Below, one piece after another: positions 47,755 through 56,677 of a stretch of DNA of 64,000 nucleotides. Where the stretch lies: positions 1,156,501-1,220,500 of the forward strand of contig NZ_JADQTN010000001.1 in assembly GCF_017812015.1 (NCBI RefSeq), given 5' to 3'. How positions within the stretch are numbered: the stretch's first letter is position 1; each line of letters starts with the position of its first letter. Below the pieces are notes generated by a model. That model had not been told where the DNA came from. It did not search any database and worked only from the letters and a program-made list of their open reading frames with translations. The stretch comes from Pontixanthobacter sp. CEM42. GTDB lineage: Bacteria; Pseudomonadota; Alphaproteobacteria; Sphingomonadales; Sphingomonadaceae. The translations under genes and the position numbers were made by a program.

Positions 47755-49320
47755 TCAGTCCTCTTTGCCCCAGTTCTCGATCTTTTCGTCGAGGGCCCGA
47801 AGGACTTCGGCGCGCATATCCGGCGCCATATCGGGGTCCTCTGCAATCGCCTTGCGTGCCTCTTTGATACCCGTCAGCGCTTGGGCCATCACCTCGCTGG
47901 TGCAGACATGGACGGTGCGAGTGCCATCTGAGTCAACGGTCTCGCCGGACTTGCCATTCTTGCAAGTGGTCTTGATCTTGGTCTTGGAGCCGTTCTGGTC
48001 CATTTCGATCATTGCCACGCGGACTTCTTCCATCGCTTCCTTGATCTCGACATCGACATTGTCGAGCTCTTCGCGAAGTTCCAGAATTATCTTCTCGCGC
48101 TCGTCTTCGGACAGTTTCTCACCGTTCTTAAACACCATCCGGTGCTTGCGAACCTCTTTGTGCTTTTTGCCGTCTTGGCCCTCGCCCTCTTTATTGATGA
48201 CATAGACATGCCGCTCGACTTCTTGAGCCTCGGGCGCAGCAGGTGCTTCTTGAGCGCCCTGCATCGCAAATGGTGCAGCAGGCGGTGCTGGTGGTGTTGG
48301 CGCGGCAACACCGCTCGGCAACATCGGAGCCTTGGCCGCCGCAGCTGCTGCTGGCGGCGGGTTCGGCGTGGTCATGGACTCTGCGTAAGAGATCGACGCG
48401 GTCAGCGGCAGCGCCAGCACAGCAGCACCAATCAACGCGCGACCAGCGAGCTTCCGGCGGGGGGAAATATCAGACATAGTTAGGCTCCTCAAACGATGGA
48501 TTATGGATTTCTCTCCGATGACGGGACACGCCATCGGGGCAGCTAAGGCTAGTCTCGGCGCGGCATTGGGACCGGTCGCGAAACTGGCAATGACATTGGC
48601 GTAAGCGGCTTTCTCTTCACCGCCGCGCGCCGCAATTACACGAGCATCGCAGGCCGCCTCTTGATCGCGGCGCATTGCGCGCCAGCCATACCAGGCAAGC
48701 GGATTGAACCAGTGCAGCGCGAACAACGGCTGCGCGGCAAAGTTGGCGAACAGATCATGCGCCTTGTGGTGCGACAGTTCGTGCTCGAGCGCGAGATCAC
48801 GCTCGATCTTGTCGGGCATCACCATAAAGCCTTCTGGAAGTGCGACGACCTTGTCTAATACGCCGAACGCGATGGGCGAATTGGTCGCAGGCGTTTCAAC
48901 CAGACGAACATCACCTGCCTCACCGACCGGATAGGCGTCCTCGAGCAATTCAGCCCGCATGCGGAAGTAATTGGTGAAGCGGAACGTCAGGAACGCTGCC
49001 GCACCGACAAGCCAGATCACCGACGCAAACAGAGCCCAATCAATGGGTGTGCTGGCAGCAACCGCGCTGGCACCTTGCGTTGCAGCGGCCCCACCTTCGG
49101 TCATGACAATTGTCAGGCCCGTTTCACTAACTGGCACGGGCGCAGGCGCGAGCCATGCGGGCAAAGTAAGCGGTGGTAGGATCAGGCGTAGCAACGGAAT
49201 TGCCCACAGCGCATAGGCAAATTGGGCGCCCAAATAACGTGCTACCGGGCGACGGATGACTAAGATCAAAGCAATCAGTACCGCGGTCCAAACGAGCGTA
49301 TCGAACAGCCAGGTGGTCAT
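47755..49320 (-). CDS. BlaR1-like M56 membrane metallopeptidase sensor
   Basis: A 521-residue integral membrane protein. Three or more membrane segments lie in residues 1-120. The M56 zinc motif HELSH is at 180-184 with the downstream DQEAACDARV. A further membrane segment (GRALIGAAVLALPLTASISYA) is near residue 290. Instead of the penicillin-binding domain of true BlaR1, the periplasmic part is a Pro/Ala linker and a charged, helix-rich region (ELREELDNVDVEIKEAMEEV) with two cysteines. It presumably senses envelope stress and cleaves the BlaI-like repressor encoded just upstream (ATGA overlap). Confidence 0.9.
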   Translation of the reverse strand: MTTWLFDTLVWTAVLIALILVIRRPVARYLGAQFAYALWAIPLLRLILPPLTLPAWLAPAPVPVSETGLTIVMTEGGAAATQGASAVAASTPIDWALFASVIWLVGAAAFLTFRFTNYFRMRAELLEDAYPVGEAGDVRLVETPATNSPIAFGVLDKVVALPEGFMVMPDKIERDLALEHELSHHKAHDLFANFAAQPLFALHWFNPLAWYGWRAMRRDQEAACDARVIAARGGEEKAAYANVIASFATGPNAAPRLALAAPMACPVIGEKSIIHRLRSLTMSDISPRRKLAGRALIGAAVLALPLTASISYAESMTTPNPPPAAAAAAKAPMLPSGVAAPTPPAPPAAPFAMQGAQEAPAAPEAQEVERHVYVINKEGEGQDGKKHKEVRKHRMVFKNGEKLSEDEREKIILELREELDNVDVEIKEAMEEVRVAMIEMDQNGSKTKIKTTCKNGKSGETVDSDGTRTVHVCTSEVMAQALTGIKEARKAIAEDPDMAPDMRAEVLRALDEKIENWGKED

Positions 49321-49706
49321 TTGCGCAGCTCCTTCAACAGAACTTCCATCTCAGCGATATCATCATCGGTGAGCGCCTCCGCCTCGGCCAATTGCGCAAA
49401 AAGCGGCGCGGCGCGGCCACCGAACAGGCGATCGACCAGACGACGCGACTCTGAACCGGTGTAATCCGCACGTTCAAGCAGCGGGGAATAGAGAAAACGA
49501 CGACCGTCAGGCTCGGTCGCGATGGCGTTCTTAGCCACCAACCGGCTGAGCAACGTCTTCACCGTCGCCAGCGACCATCCGCGCTTCTCGCACACTTCGT
49601 CACAAACCTCGGATGCAGTCAGCGGACTGCGCTGCCACAGTGCCTCCATAACCGCATGTTCGGCATCGCTAATACGTTCTGGTGTTTTGTCTTCTGGTGT
49701 GGACAC
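49317..49706 (-). CDS. BlaI/MecI/CopY family transcriptional repressor
   Basis: A 129-residue winged-helix repressor. The DNA-binding domain covers residues about 10-80 (ISDAEHAVMEALWQRSPLTA and GWSLATVKTLLSRLVAK), and a C-terminal helix bundle mediates dimerisation. It starts at GTG 49706 with GGGGAGGG upstream. Its stop overlaps the start of the M56 sensor gene, the usual blaI-blaR1 order. Two BlaI-type boxes overlie its own promoter, so it should repress itself until cleaved. No beta-lactamase gene is directly attached. Confidence 0.93.
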   Translation of the reverse strand: MSTPEDKTPERISDAEHAVMEALWQRSPLTASEVCDEVCEKRGWSLATVKTLLSRLVAKNAIATEPDGRRFLYSPLLERADYTGSESRRLVDRLFGGRAAPLFAQLAEAEALTDDDIAEMEVLLKELRK

Positions 49707-49725
49707 AAAGCCCTCCCCGGCTTTC

Positions 49726-49762
49726 GTTTACGTTTGTAGGCATTACGACTACGGATGTAAAC
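49726..49762 (-). promoter_or_regulatory. Predicted blaI-type autorepressed promoter with two operator boxes
   Basis: Two 10-bp boxes, TACGTTTGTA (49729-49738) and TACGGATGTA (49750-49759), each match 8 of 10 positions of the staphylococcal BlaI/MecI core TACATATGTA. They stand exactly 21 bases apart, two helical turns. Reading leftward, TTTACA (49761-49756) and TACAAA (49738-49733) are a plausible -35 and -10 with a 17-base spacer, so the boxes sit on both promoter elements. The whole block is also an inverted repeat with 14-base arms, 11 of 14 matching. Confidence 0.7.
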
Positions 49763-49834
49763 ATGAAGCATGGATGAACGGTTCCTGTCACTCGTCGAAG
49801 GACATCTTACGCCCATACAATAGGGCGCATAGCA

Positions 49835-49868
49835 ATCGGGCGGAGAAGCCATCGCTCCCCCGCCCGAT
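49835..49868 (-). terminator. Possible terminator hairpin downstream of creD
   Basis: A perfect 9-bp stem, ATCGGGCGG with CCGCCCGAT, and a 16-base loop lie 21 bases past the creD stop. There is no clear U run on the minus strand (TTGCTATG follows), so termination may be weak. Confidence 0.45.
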
Positions 49869-49889
49869 CAACAGCAGTGACGGTTCTAG

Positions 49890-51308
49890 TTAGTTGGCCT
49901 CAGCAAGACTCTCCTCTTCATCCTGACCGGTCAATCCCGACCAGTCGATGTTGCGTGTGGCGTACATTACCGCAGCCAGAGCAACGAAGAGCAGTACCGA
50001 TCCAATCATCAGCGACCATGCTTCCAAGCTCAGCAGGACGTAGAGTGTCATGTAGAGGCCAGTCAGCATCCCGCCGATCATCGACGCACGTCGCCAACCG
50101 CCTAGCACCGCCGCGCTGTAGGATGTCAGCAGCCCGATCATTGCAACGCTGGCCACGATGTAAGCCCAAGCGAAGCCGATCACCTCAGCGAACGCCAATA
50201 GCATCACGAAGAACAGCACCAGGCCGATGCCCGTCAGCAAATATTCCGCAGCGGCCACCCGTGCTCCGGCCACCACATCAAACATGAAGAAGCAGGCAAA
50301 GGTAAAGCCGATAAACAGGAAGCCATATTTCACCGACCGGTCGACTTGGCTGTAGAGATCGACCGGTTCGATCAGCCGGATCGACGCGTATTTCGTGGAC
50401 GAACCGTCAGAAACAGCAGGCGCATAGTCTATGACAGTGCGCCCATGGACATCATCCACAATCGGCGCGGGCGCATCGCTGAGATTCACCAAGGATTCGC
50501 CCAATGCCAGATTGGTAATGCCGCCATAGGTCGCTGTGAAACCGTCCGCATTGCCGCTTTCATCACCGCGACTATCGGGCAGAAAATCGCCTTTGAAACT
50601 GGGATGTTGCCACGGTGATGTGACTGTCCATTCGGTTTCGCCGCCTCGCGGGATGAGCGCAATCGAGCGACTGCCGCGCAGACCATATTGCCAGCTCACC
50701 GCGAGTTCCTCGCTGCCGTCCCACTCAACCGCAGTGGAAAAGCCGGAACCGTTGGTGCTCGCCGGCCCATTGCCGGGATGTAGTTCCTGCACTTCATTGC
50801 CAACACGAACAGTTGTGCCATCCGTCAGGCCGCGCGGGTCGGACACGCCAAAGCGCAGCTCCGCTTGATCAAACAACAATTGATCGCGCTTTACTCCGCC
50901 ACGATCGAGGTCGCTCGGGAGAACAAAGCTGGCCGTTCCCGCCATGTCCGATTGATAGATCACCGACCGATAGATTGAATACTGCTTCACGTCCGGCTGC
51001 AAATCGGTTTCAATACTCTGCTTGAGCGGTGACAGAAACAGTTCACGCCGGGCGTCGATGGAGCGAGTCACTTGCTTGCCATCAACCGTTTCGGTCTGCA
51101 CCGATCTGCTGTTGTAGGGGATGACGAGGACTGGCCCGGTCACGGTCTGCGCACCGCCCCACCCCGCTGTGATCGATGCCTGCGCGGTGCGCGACTGGGT
51201 CTCCCGATCACTCACCAACGCATAGACCATAATCAATGGTACCAGCAGAACTACACCAATAGCCGCTGCCAAAAACAGCTTCACTCCAGGACTTCGATCA
51301 CGCTTCAT
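49890..51308 (-). CDS. creD: Inner membrane protein CreD
   Basis: A 472-residue CreD-family protein. One N-terminal membrane segment (VKLFLAAAIGVVLLVPLIMVYALV) leads to a large periplasmic region (about 35-320) with GPVLVIPYNSR and SVKYGFLFIGFTFACFFMFDV. Five or six segments follow at the C-terminus (RVAAAEYLLTGIGLVLFFVML and onward). CreD is controlled by CreBC in gammaproteobacteria and affects envelope integrity and colicin/beta-lactam response. Here no CreB or CreC is near; its neighbour is the BlaI/BlaR-like pair. AGGAGGCCCGA precedes the ATG. Confidence 0.93.
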   Translation of the reverse strand: MKRDRSPGVKLFLAAAIGVVLLVPLIMVYALVSDRETQSRTAQASITAGWGGAQTVTGPVLVIPYNSRSVQTETVDGKQVTRSIDARRELFLSPLKQSIETDLQPDVKQYSIYRSVIYQSDMAGTASFVLPSDLDRGGVKRDQLLFDQAELRFGVSDPRGLTDGTTVRVGNEVQELHPGNGPASTNGSGFSTAVEWDGSEELAVSWQYGLRGSRSIALIPRGGETEWTVTSPWQHPSFKGDFLPDSRGDESGNADGFTATYGGITNLALGESLVNLSDAPAPIVDDVHGRTVIDYAPAVSDGSSTKYASIRLIEPVDLYSQVDRSVKYGFLFIGFTFACFFMFDVVAGARVAAAEYLLTGIGLVLFFVMLLAFAEVIGFAWAYIVASVAMIGLLTSYSAAVLGGWRRASMIGGMLTGLYMTLYVLLSLEAWSLMIGSVLLFVALAAVMYATRNIDWSGLTGQDEEESLAEAN

Positions 51309-51320
51309 TCGGGCCTCCTA

Positions 51321-51338
51321 TGTACGGTGAACCGTGCA
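51321..51338. promoter_or_regulatory. Inverted repeat upstream of creD
   Basis: TGTACGGT and ACCGTGCA, separated by GA, form an 18-base inverted repeat with one mismatch per arm, 13 to 30 bases before the creD start and just beyond its ribosome site. It is of a size bound by a dimeric regulator. It does not match the TAC-N4-GTA boxes before the blaI-like gene. Confidence 0.4.
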
Positions 51339-51418
51339 TTGTGAGCGATGAACTGAATACGTTGTGAATGGCGCGCGCGAAGCCTGGCGGCGTCGATCCT
51401 GTGCTGAGTGCGACGTGG

Positions 51419-51796
51419 TTAGCCTAAAATGTATGAGCCAACGCTCGTCTTCACTTCGATCTTGCGCGAGGGACCCGGTTGAAATGCTGGCCGAAAAAAC
51501 ATCCCGAGTGTCAGTGTCTCACCTGCTGCGAGATCTTTGGACGTGCAGTTAAAACTCCAGTCCTGATCATCGAACTTCACAGCAAAGGCGCTTCGGGTCG
51601 ACTTTTGATGGGTCTGCAGCACCATGTCAGCATCAGTCGGGCACAAAGACACTGACTGCTGCTCTGCCGAATTGTTGGTGAGAACCAGATCAAAGCGTTC
51701 CCAACGGGTCTCGCCTATACTCTGCTCATACCCGCCAAACGTTCCAACAACTGCCGGGGTTGCTGCCAGCGCAGCGGCTGTAATCAAACTAAGCAT
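51419..51796 (-). CDS. Small secreted protein of unknown function
   Basis: A 125-residue protein with a short N-terminal export signal (LSLITAAALAATPAVVG) and a beta-rich remainder (RFDLVLTNNSAEQQSVSLCP, FAVKFDDQDWSFNCTSKDL, LTLGMFFRPAF). The two cysteines could pair. No family recognised. It stands alone between creD and the cyclase gene with gaps of 110 and 157 bases, in which I see no other gene. Confidence 0.65.
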   Translation of the reverse strand: MLSLITAAALAATPAVVGTFGGYEQSIGETRWERFDLVLTNNSAEQQSVSLCPTDADMVLQTHQKSTRSAFAVKFDDQDWSFNCTSKDLAAGETLTLGMFFRPAFQPGPSRKIEVKTSVGSYILG

Positions 51797-51953
51797 CGCA
51801 CTACTCCCTCTCTATAACTAACTGTATCAATTAGAAAGTGCTTGATGAACTGGGGATGATTTTGAGTGGTATCTAGTATGGGAGCCTGAAGAGAGGGTGA
51901 CGACGTAAAGCCCCATTGCGAACCGCGAGGCCGGGTTTGGCGGCCCGCCCCAA

Positions 51954-53186
51954 CTAACCGATCACGCGATATATCTTGAGCTCACCGACACCCTTCAGCG
52001 CGACCAACTCAGGTTCTGAAAAGGCGGTCACTTCGCACGCGCTGTAGAAAGTGCTTTCCGAAACCGCGATCCCGCCTGGATCAGCCGCGCCTTCAATGCG
52101 GCTCGCAATATTCATCGTATCGCCCCAATAATCATAGGCCAGCCTTTGATTTCCGATGACACCGCCAACCACCGGTCCGGTATGGATACCGATCCGTACA
52201 TTGACATCGATCCCGCTAGACTTCGCATATTCCGCAATCTGGCTGATCAGTTGCTTCGAAAATGCAATCGCGGCGATGGCGTCCCTATCAGCTGAGGCAT
52301 TTCCGCCCGATACGGCCAAGTAAGCATCGCCAATCGTTTTGACCTTTTCCACCCCGTGCTGCGCCGCACAATCATCAGCGAATTGGAAGATTGTGTTCAG
52401 CATCTTCACCAGATGGCCAGGAGACAGTTTCTTTGCGAGTTTCGAGAAGCCGACAATATCAACAAACACCACCGACACATCGGAGAAAGCATCCGCCACC
52501 GCCTCACCCTGACGCAACCGGTTTGCGACATCGCGCGGCAGGACATTGAACAGCATTTCCTCGGTCTTGGCCTGCTCTTCCTCCAGCGCCAGATTGGCCG
52601 CGAATGTTCTCCGCGCGCGCCGGTCAATGTCCCAGTTTGCAAAACTGGCGAAGGTGAAAAATGTCGTGAAATTGGTGAAGGTGTAAACCTTATTTACGAT
52701 GGTCCGATCCGCTTGCAGTAGGAACACAATATACAGGACTAACAGCACCGCCGCCCAGGCAAGGAAATAGCGCGTAGTGGCGACAAATCCGACGCTGGCA
52801 AACACCATCAATATGCCAAGATTGATGATCGCCATGCCGAATTGCGAAATGCCGGTTATCTCTGCCTGCGCACCCAGCGCATCAATCAGCAGAACCATAA
52901 CCCCCAGCATGAGGCTGAAGATCACGATATCGATCCAGCCCTGCACGACGTAAAAGCGGGTGAAGGTAATGCCGAACACGCCGGCTAGCAGCAGAACAAA
53001 CGGGCCAGCCGCCAGATTGTATTGCAGCACGCCATCGCGCGGGAAATGCATCGGGTTAAAGCCGATGTAAGAGATCAGCGTGATAATTCCGATGGCTGCC
53101 AGAAAGCGCGTTGCCGGAATACGCGCTTTACGCTCGCTCTCGACATAGGATTTTTCGACCTGCGGATCGTCAAAACGAAACAGCAT
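51954..53186 (-). CDS. Membrane-bound class III adenylate cyclase
   Basis: A 410-residue cyclase with about six membrane segments (residues 28-185), a short coiled linker (LALEEEQAKTEEML) and a catalytic domain. Metal-binding Asp243 (VFVDIVGFS) and Asp287 (GDAYLAVSG) are present. Lys283 and Asp356 (YDYWGDTMNIASR) are the adenine-selecting pair, and Asn359 and Arg363 complete the active site, so cAMP synthesis is expected. ATG 53186 follows AGGGG seven bases upstream; GTG 53189 and TTG 53207 are alternatives. No cAMP receptor gene is adjacent. Confidence 0.92.
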   Translation of the reverse strand: MLFRFDDPQVEKSYVESERKARIPATRFLAAIGIITLISYIGFNPMHFPRDGVLQYNLAAGPFVLLLAGVFGITFTRFYVVQGWIDIVIFSLMLGVMVLLIDALGAQAEITGISQFGMAIINLGILMVFASVGFVATTRYFLAWAAVLLVLYIVFLLQADRTIVNKVYTFTNFTTFFTFASFANWDIDRRARRTFAANLALEEEQAKTEEMLFNVLPRDVANRLRQGEAVADAFSDVSVVFVDIVGFSKLAKKLSPGHLVKMLNTIFQFADDCAAQHGVEKVKTIGDAYLAVSGGNASADRDAIAAIAFSKQLISQIAEYAKSSGIDVNVRIGIHTGPVVGGVIGNQRLAYDYWGDTMNIASRIEGAADPGGIAVSESTFYSACEVTAFSEPELVALKGVGELKIYRVIG

Positions 53187-53283
53187 CACTAGCCCCTGAT
53201 TAAACAACCTTCGGTCACGGTTACGTCAGGTACACACGCCGGTTTAACAAAGCCACTTCTTCCGTCCGATACTACCCGCATTG

Positions 53284-54330
53284 TCAGCGTCCCGCAGGAG
53301 TCCTGAGCGCCTCAAACTTCTGACGAAGCGCACCAACATCGGTGAGCTTGCCCGTCGGGTTGGTCGCGGCTTTGGGCATTTGCGCTTCCAATGCTGGCAA
53401 CCAATTGCTGACCGACCCACCGATGGAAGTTTGCGGCAACGAATTTGCCACGCCCAAATTGCTCTCCCAACCAGTAATCATCTGCACCGCCTCTGACGTT
53501 GCGACCTCCAACGAGCTAGGTTTGCGCAGCGCACGATTGATCAGAGCATCGCCGAAGAACGTCCAGTCATTGTCGGGCTCACAGCCGAAGGACGTTCGGT
53601 TGAAAGTCGATGCAGTCACGATCGCTGTGTCCGGGCCAGCAAGATGCGGCACAAACACACCCGAATAACACGCGCTGATAATCAGGACGCGCCGCTTGAT
53701 CCCGGCGCTCTTCAATACATTGCGTAGGCGCTGCGGCGACAGCATGCCAAAACCGGTATCACCATAGTGATAGGCCAGTCCCTGCGGTGTTCCATGCGTG
53801 GTCGTGTAGAGCACCAGAACATCTTCGCTCGTGTCCATCACTTCGGCAATTCGCGTGAGTGCAATCGTCATCGCCGTAATCGACCCGCGCGGCAATGTGT
53901 TTACACTGTCGCGGCCATTGGGGCCCGCCAGAGTTATCGTGCGGCCCGCAGCACCGAACCGCCGCGACAAGACATTGGCCGCCTCCCGCGCCTCTCGCGC
54001 GAACACCGCATCGCTATCGAGCGCTACGCTGAGGACGTAAGTATCGACTTTGCCTTTGCGCTGCGGCTTCAAGCCACCGAGTGTGCTGCCCAGCAAACGG
54101 CTCTGCCGCAGCATTTCTTTGGCATCGACACCGCGCTGCAGTTCCGGCCCGAATTGCAGGCTAAACTGCTTTTGCGCATCGTTCTGGCCGGTGCCCAAGC
54201 CGGGCCACGGCGTAGTGTGACGCGGCGGTTGTTCGGGTGCGTCAGAAGATTGGGCGTAAGCGAGTCCAAATCCCACAAATGTGGTGACAACAAACGCGAC
54301 GCTCACCAATTGTGCGAGGCGCGTTCTCAA
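53284..54330 (-). CDS. Peptidase C13 (legumain/caspase-like) family protein, exported
   Basis: A 348-residue protein with a signal peptide (LAQLVSVAFVVTTFVGFGLAYA) and a caspase-fold domain. The catalytic dyad appears as His179 in LYTTTHGTP and Cys221 in LIISACYSGVF, matching the order and context of clan CD family C13. It starts at TTG 54330 with no strong ribosome site, so the start is less sure. It lies 55 bases downstream of sdhA, where sdhB might be expected. C13 members elsewhere cut after Asn or act in GPI transamidation; the substrate here is unknown. Confidence 0.85.
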   Translation of the reverse strand: MRTRLAQLVSVAFVVTTFVGFGLAYAQSSDAPEQPPRHTTPWPGLGTGQNDAQKQFSLQFGPELQRGVDAKEMLRQSRLLGSTLGGLKPQRKGKVDTYVLSVALDSDAVFAREAREAANVLSRRFGAAGRTITLAGPNGRDSVNTLPRGSITAMTIALTRIAEVMDTSEDVLVLYTTTHGTPQGLAYHYGDTGFGMLSPQRLRNVLKSAGIKRRVLIISACYSGVFVPHLAGPDTAIVTASTFNRTSFGCEPDNDWTFFGDALINRALRKPSSLEVATSEAVQMITGWESNLGVANSLPQTSIGGSVSNWLPALEAQMPKAATNPTGKLTDVGALRQKFEALRTPAGR

Positions 54331-54385
54331 ATTTGATTACCGAGCGTTATATACTCGCTGCTTGCCACTCTAATCTTCCTGTCAG

Positions 54386-56224
54386 CTAGTAAACCCGCTT
54401 TTTCGGCTTGATATATTCCGCATCGTCAGTGAGCGTATATTCATGGACCGGGCGGAAGTCGATTTTGACCTTGCCGCCTTTGCCGCCCCAGCCGTCGAAC
54501 CAGGCTGCGGTGTGCTTCATCCAGGTCTTGTCGTCGCGATCGGGGAAGTCTTCATGCGCGTGGGCGCCGCGGCTTTCCTTGCGGTTTTCGGCGGAGGTCA
54601 TGGTCACGCTGGCCTGCGCGATCAGATTGTCGAGCTCCAGCGTTTCAATCAGATCGCTGTTCCAGATAAGCGAGCGGTCGGACACTTTGATGTCCTCCAT
54701 CTTCTTATAAGTCGCGGCGAGTTGCTTGACGCCTTCGGTCATCAATTCGCTGTCGCGGAACACGGCAGCGTGTTTCTGCATCGTTTTCTGCATATCGCTA
54801 CGCAGTTCAGCGGTTGGTGTACCGCCATCTGCGTGACGGAAGTGATCGACACGGCCCAGCGCGAGATCCGCGCTGTCTTTCGGAAGATCAGGTTGAGCAG
54901 CGCCCGCTTTTGTGATCTCCTTCAGGCGGTGACCGGTTGCGCGGCCAAACACCACGAGGTCGATCAGCGAGTTCGAACCAAGGCGGTTCGCACCGTGGAC
55001 CGACACACAGGCTGCTTCACCCACAGCAAACAGACCCGGCACAACCGTATCCGGATTGCCATCCTTGCCGATGGTCACAACTTCGCCGTGATAATTACAG
55101 GGGATGCCGCCCATATTGTAGTGAACCGTCGGGGTCACCGGCAGCGGCTCGCGTGTCAGATCGACATTGGCGAAAATCTTGCCGCTCTCGGTAATACCGG
55201 GGAGACGGTCCGCCAGCACTTCGGGATCAACGTGATCGAGGTGCAGATAGATGTGATCGCCATCCTCACCGACACCGCGGCCTTCGCGCATTTCCAGCGC
55301 CATCGAACGCGACACAACATCGCGCGATGCAAGGTCTTTCGCCGATGGAGCATAGCGCTCCATAAAGCGCTCGCCCTCGGAATTGGTCAGATAACCGCCC
55401 TCGCCGCGCGCGCCCTCGGTAATCAGAACGCCAGCGCCGTAAATGCCGGTCGGGTGGAATTGAACGAATTCCATATCCTGCAGAGGCAGGCCAGCGCGCA
55501 GCACCATGCCGCCGCCATCGCCGGTGCATGTGTGCGCCGATGTCGCGGTGTAATAACACCGGCCATAGCCGCCGGTTGCCAGCACTACGCTTTGCGCGCG
55601 GAAACGGTGGATCGAACCATCGTCCAGACACATCGCGATCACGCCGACGCATTTGCCTTCGCTCATAATCAGATCGAGCGCGAAATACTCGATGAAGAAG
55701 TCCGCATCATATTTCAGACTCTGCTGATACAGCGCGTGCAGCATTGCGTGGCCGGTACGGTCGGCAGCAGCACAGGTCCGCTGGACCGGAGGACCCTCGC
55801 CCATATTCTGCATGTGCCCGCCAAACGGGCGCTGATAGATTGTGCCGTCTTCGTTGCGCGAGAACGGAACGCCAGCATGTTCAAGTTCGTAAACAGCCTG
55901 CGGTGCTTCACGAACGAGATACTCAATCGCATCTTGGTCACCCAGCCAGTCAGAGCCCTTCACTGTGTCATACATATGCCAGGACCAGTGATCGGGTGTG
56001 TTGTTACCCAACGAAGCCGCAATGCCGCCTTGCGCCGCAACGGTGTGGCTACGTGTCGGGAAAACCTTAGAGATATTCGCGGTCTTTAGGCCAGCTTCTG
56101 CGCTGCCCATGGTTGCACGAAGGCCGGAACCACCCGCACCAACAACAACGGTGTCATAGAGGTGATCGATAATCTTATAGGCAGGCGTGTTACCCGCTTC
56201 GGACGCGCTAGTATTAGCCGGCAT
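54386..56224 (-). CDS. sdhA: Succinate dehydrogenase flavoprotein subunit
   Basis: A 612-residue subunit of complex II oxidising succinate to fumarate. The FAD loop is [33 protein letters not shown] holds the covalent flavin His region, and [21 protein letters not shown] the active-site loop. [21 protein letters not shown] and a complete C-terminus (PKKRVY) are present. Start 56224 follows GGGAG; an upstream frame runs into sdhD. It is one base from sdhD in the order C-D-A. Confidence 0.98.
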   Translation of the reverse strand: MPANTSASEAGNTPAYKIIDHLYDTVVVGAGGSGLRATMGSAEAGLKTANISKVFPTRSHTVAAQGGIAASLGNNTPDHWSWHMYDTVKGSDWLGDQDAIEYLVREAPQAVYELEHAGVPFSRNEDGTIYQRPFGGHMQNMGEGPPVQRTCAAADRTGHAMLHALYQQSLKYDADFFIEYFALDLIMSEGKCVGVIAMCLDDGSIHRFRAQSVVLATGGYGRCYYTATSAHTCTGDGGGMVLRAGLPLQDMEFVQFHPTGIYGAGVLITEGARGEGGYLTNSEGERFMERYAPSAKDLASRDVVSRSMALEMREGRGVGEDGDHIYLHLDHVDPEVLADRLPGITESGKIFANVDLTREPLPVTPTVHYNMGGIPCNYHGEVVTIGKDGNPDTVVPGLFAVGEAACVSVHGANRLGSNSLIDLVVFGRATGHRLKEITKAGAAQPDLPKDSADLALGRVDHFRHADGGTPTAELRSDMQKTMQKHAAVFRDSELMTEGVKQLAATYKKMEDIKVSDRSLIWNSDLIETLELDNLIAQASVTMTSAENRKESRGAHAHEDFPDRDDKTWMKHTAAWFDGWGGKGGKVKIDFRPVHEYTLTDDAEYIKPKKRVY

Positions 56225-56225
56225 A

Positions 56226-56666
56226 TTAGCGGGCTCCCATTGAATTTTGAAGTTCGGCAAGTGCGCCTTCAGCGGCCGCATCGCCCTGTGCAGTCATGAC
56301 GATCCGCACGACAAAAAAGATACCGGCAGCCGCGCCGCCGATTGCCGCAAGATTGAGCAGCGCCAGCGTCGCAAACTTATTGCCCGCCGTGTGCACGTAA
56401 TCCTCGATCAGCACCTGAAGCCCGTGATGAGCATGCCAAAACACGCAGATGATCAGCAAGACCATCGCCGTCGCAGGCACTGCGCCTGAAAGATAGGCGC
56501 TCCATGTACCGTAGGACATGTCAGGCAGCATCAGAATCGAAGCGACCAACCAGATCGTCAGCACGACATTGCCGATGGCCGTAAAACGCTGGACCAGCCA
56601 ATGATGCGCGCCCTCATGCGACGAGCCAAGCCCGCGTACTTTCCCGAGAGAAGTTCCGTTACCCAT
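56226..56666 (-). CDS. sdhD: Succinate dehydrogenase membrane anchor subunit D
   Basis: A 146-residue anchor with three membrane segments ([40 protein letters not shown] and [23 protein letters not shown]). [15 protein letters not shown] supplies the heme-region His and quinone-site residues. The N-terminal [20 protein letters not shown] is typical of alphaproteobacterial SdhD. It follows sdhC by 11 bases. Confidence 0.95.
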   Translation of the reverse strand: MGNGTSLGKVRGLGSSHEGAHHWLVQRFTAIGNVVLTIWLVASILMLPDMSYGTWSAYLSGAVPATAMVLLIICVFWHAHHGLQVLIEDYVHTAGNKFATLALLNLAAIGGAAAGIFFVVRIVMTAQGDAAAEGALAELQNSMGAR

Positions 56667-56677
56667 GGTCTATTTCC

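Noticed and set aside
54443-56089. A 548-codon open frame on the plus strand
   Set aside because: It is exactly antisense to sdhA, has no homology I recognise and mirrors the third-position GC bias of the real gene.
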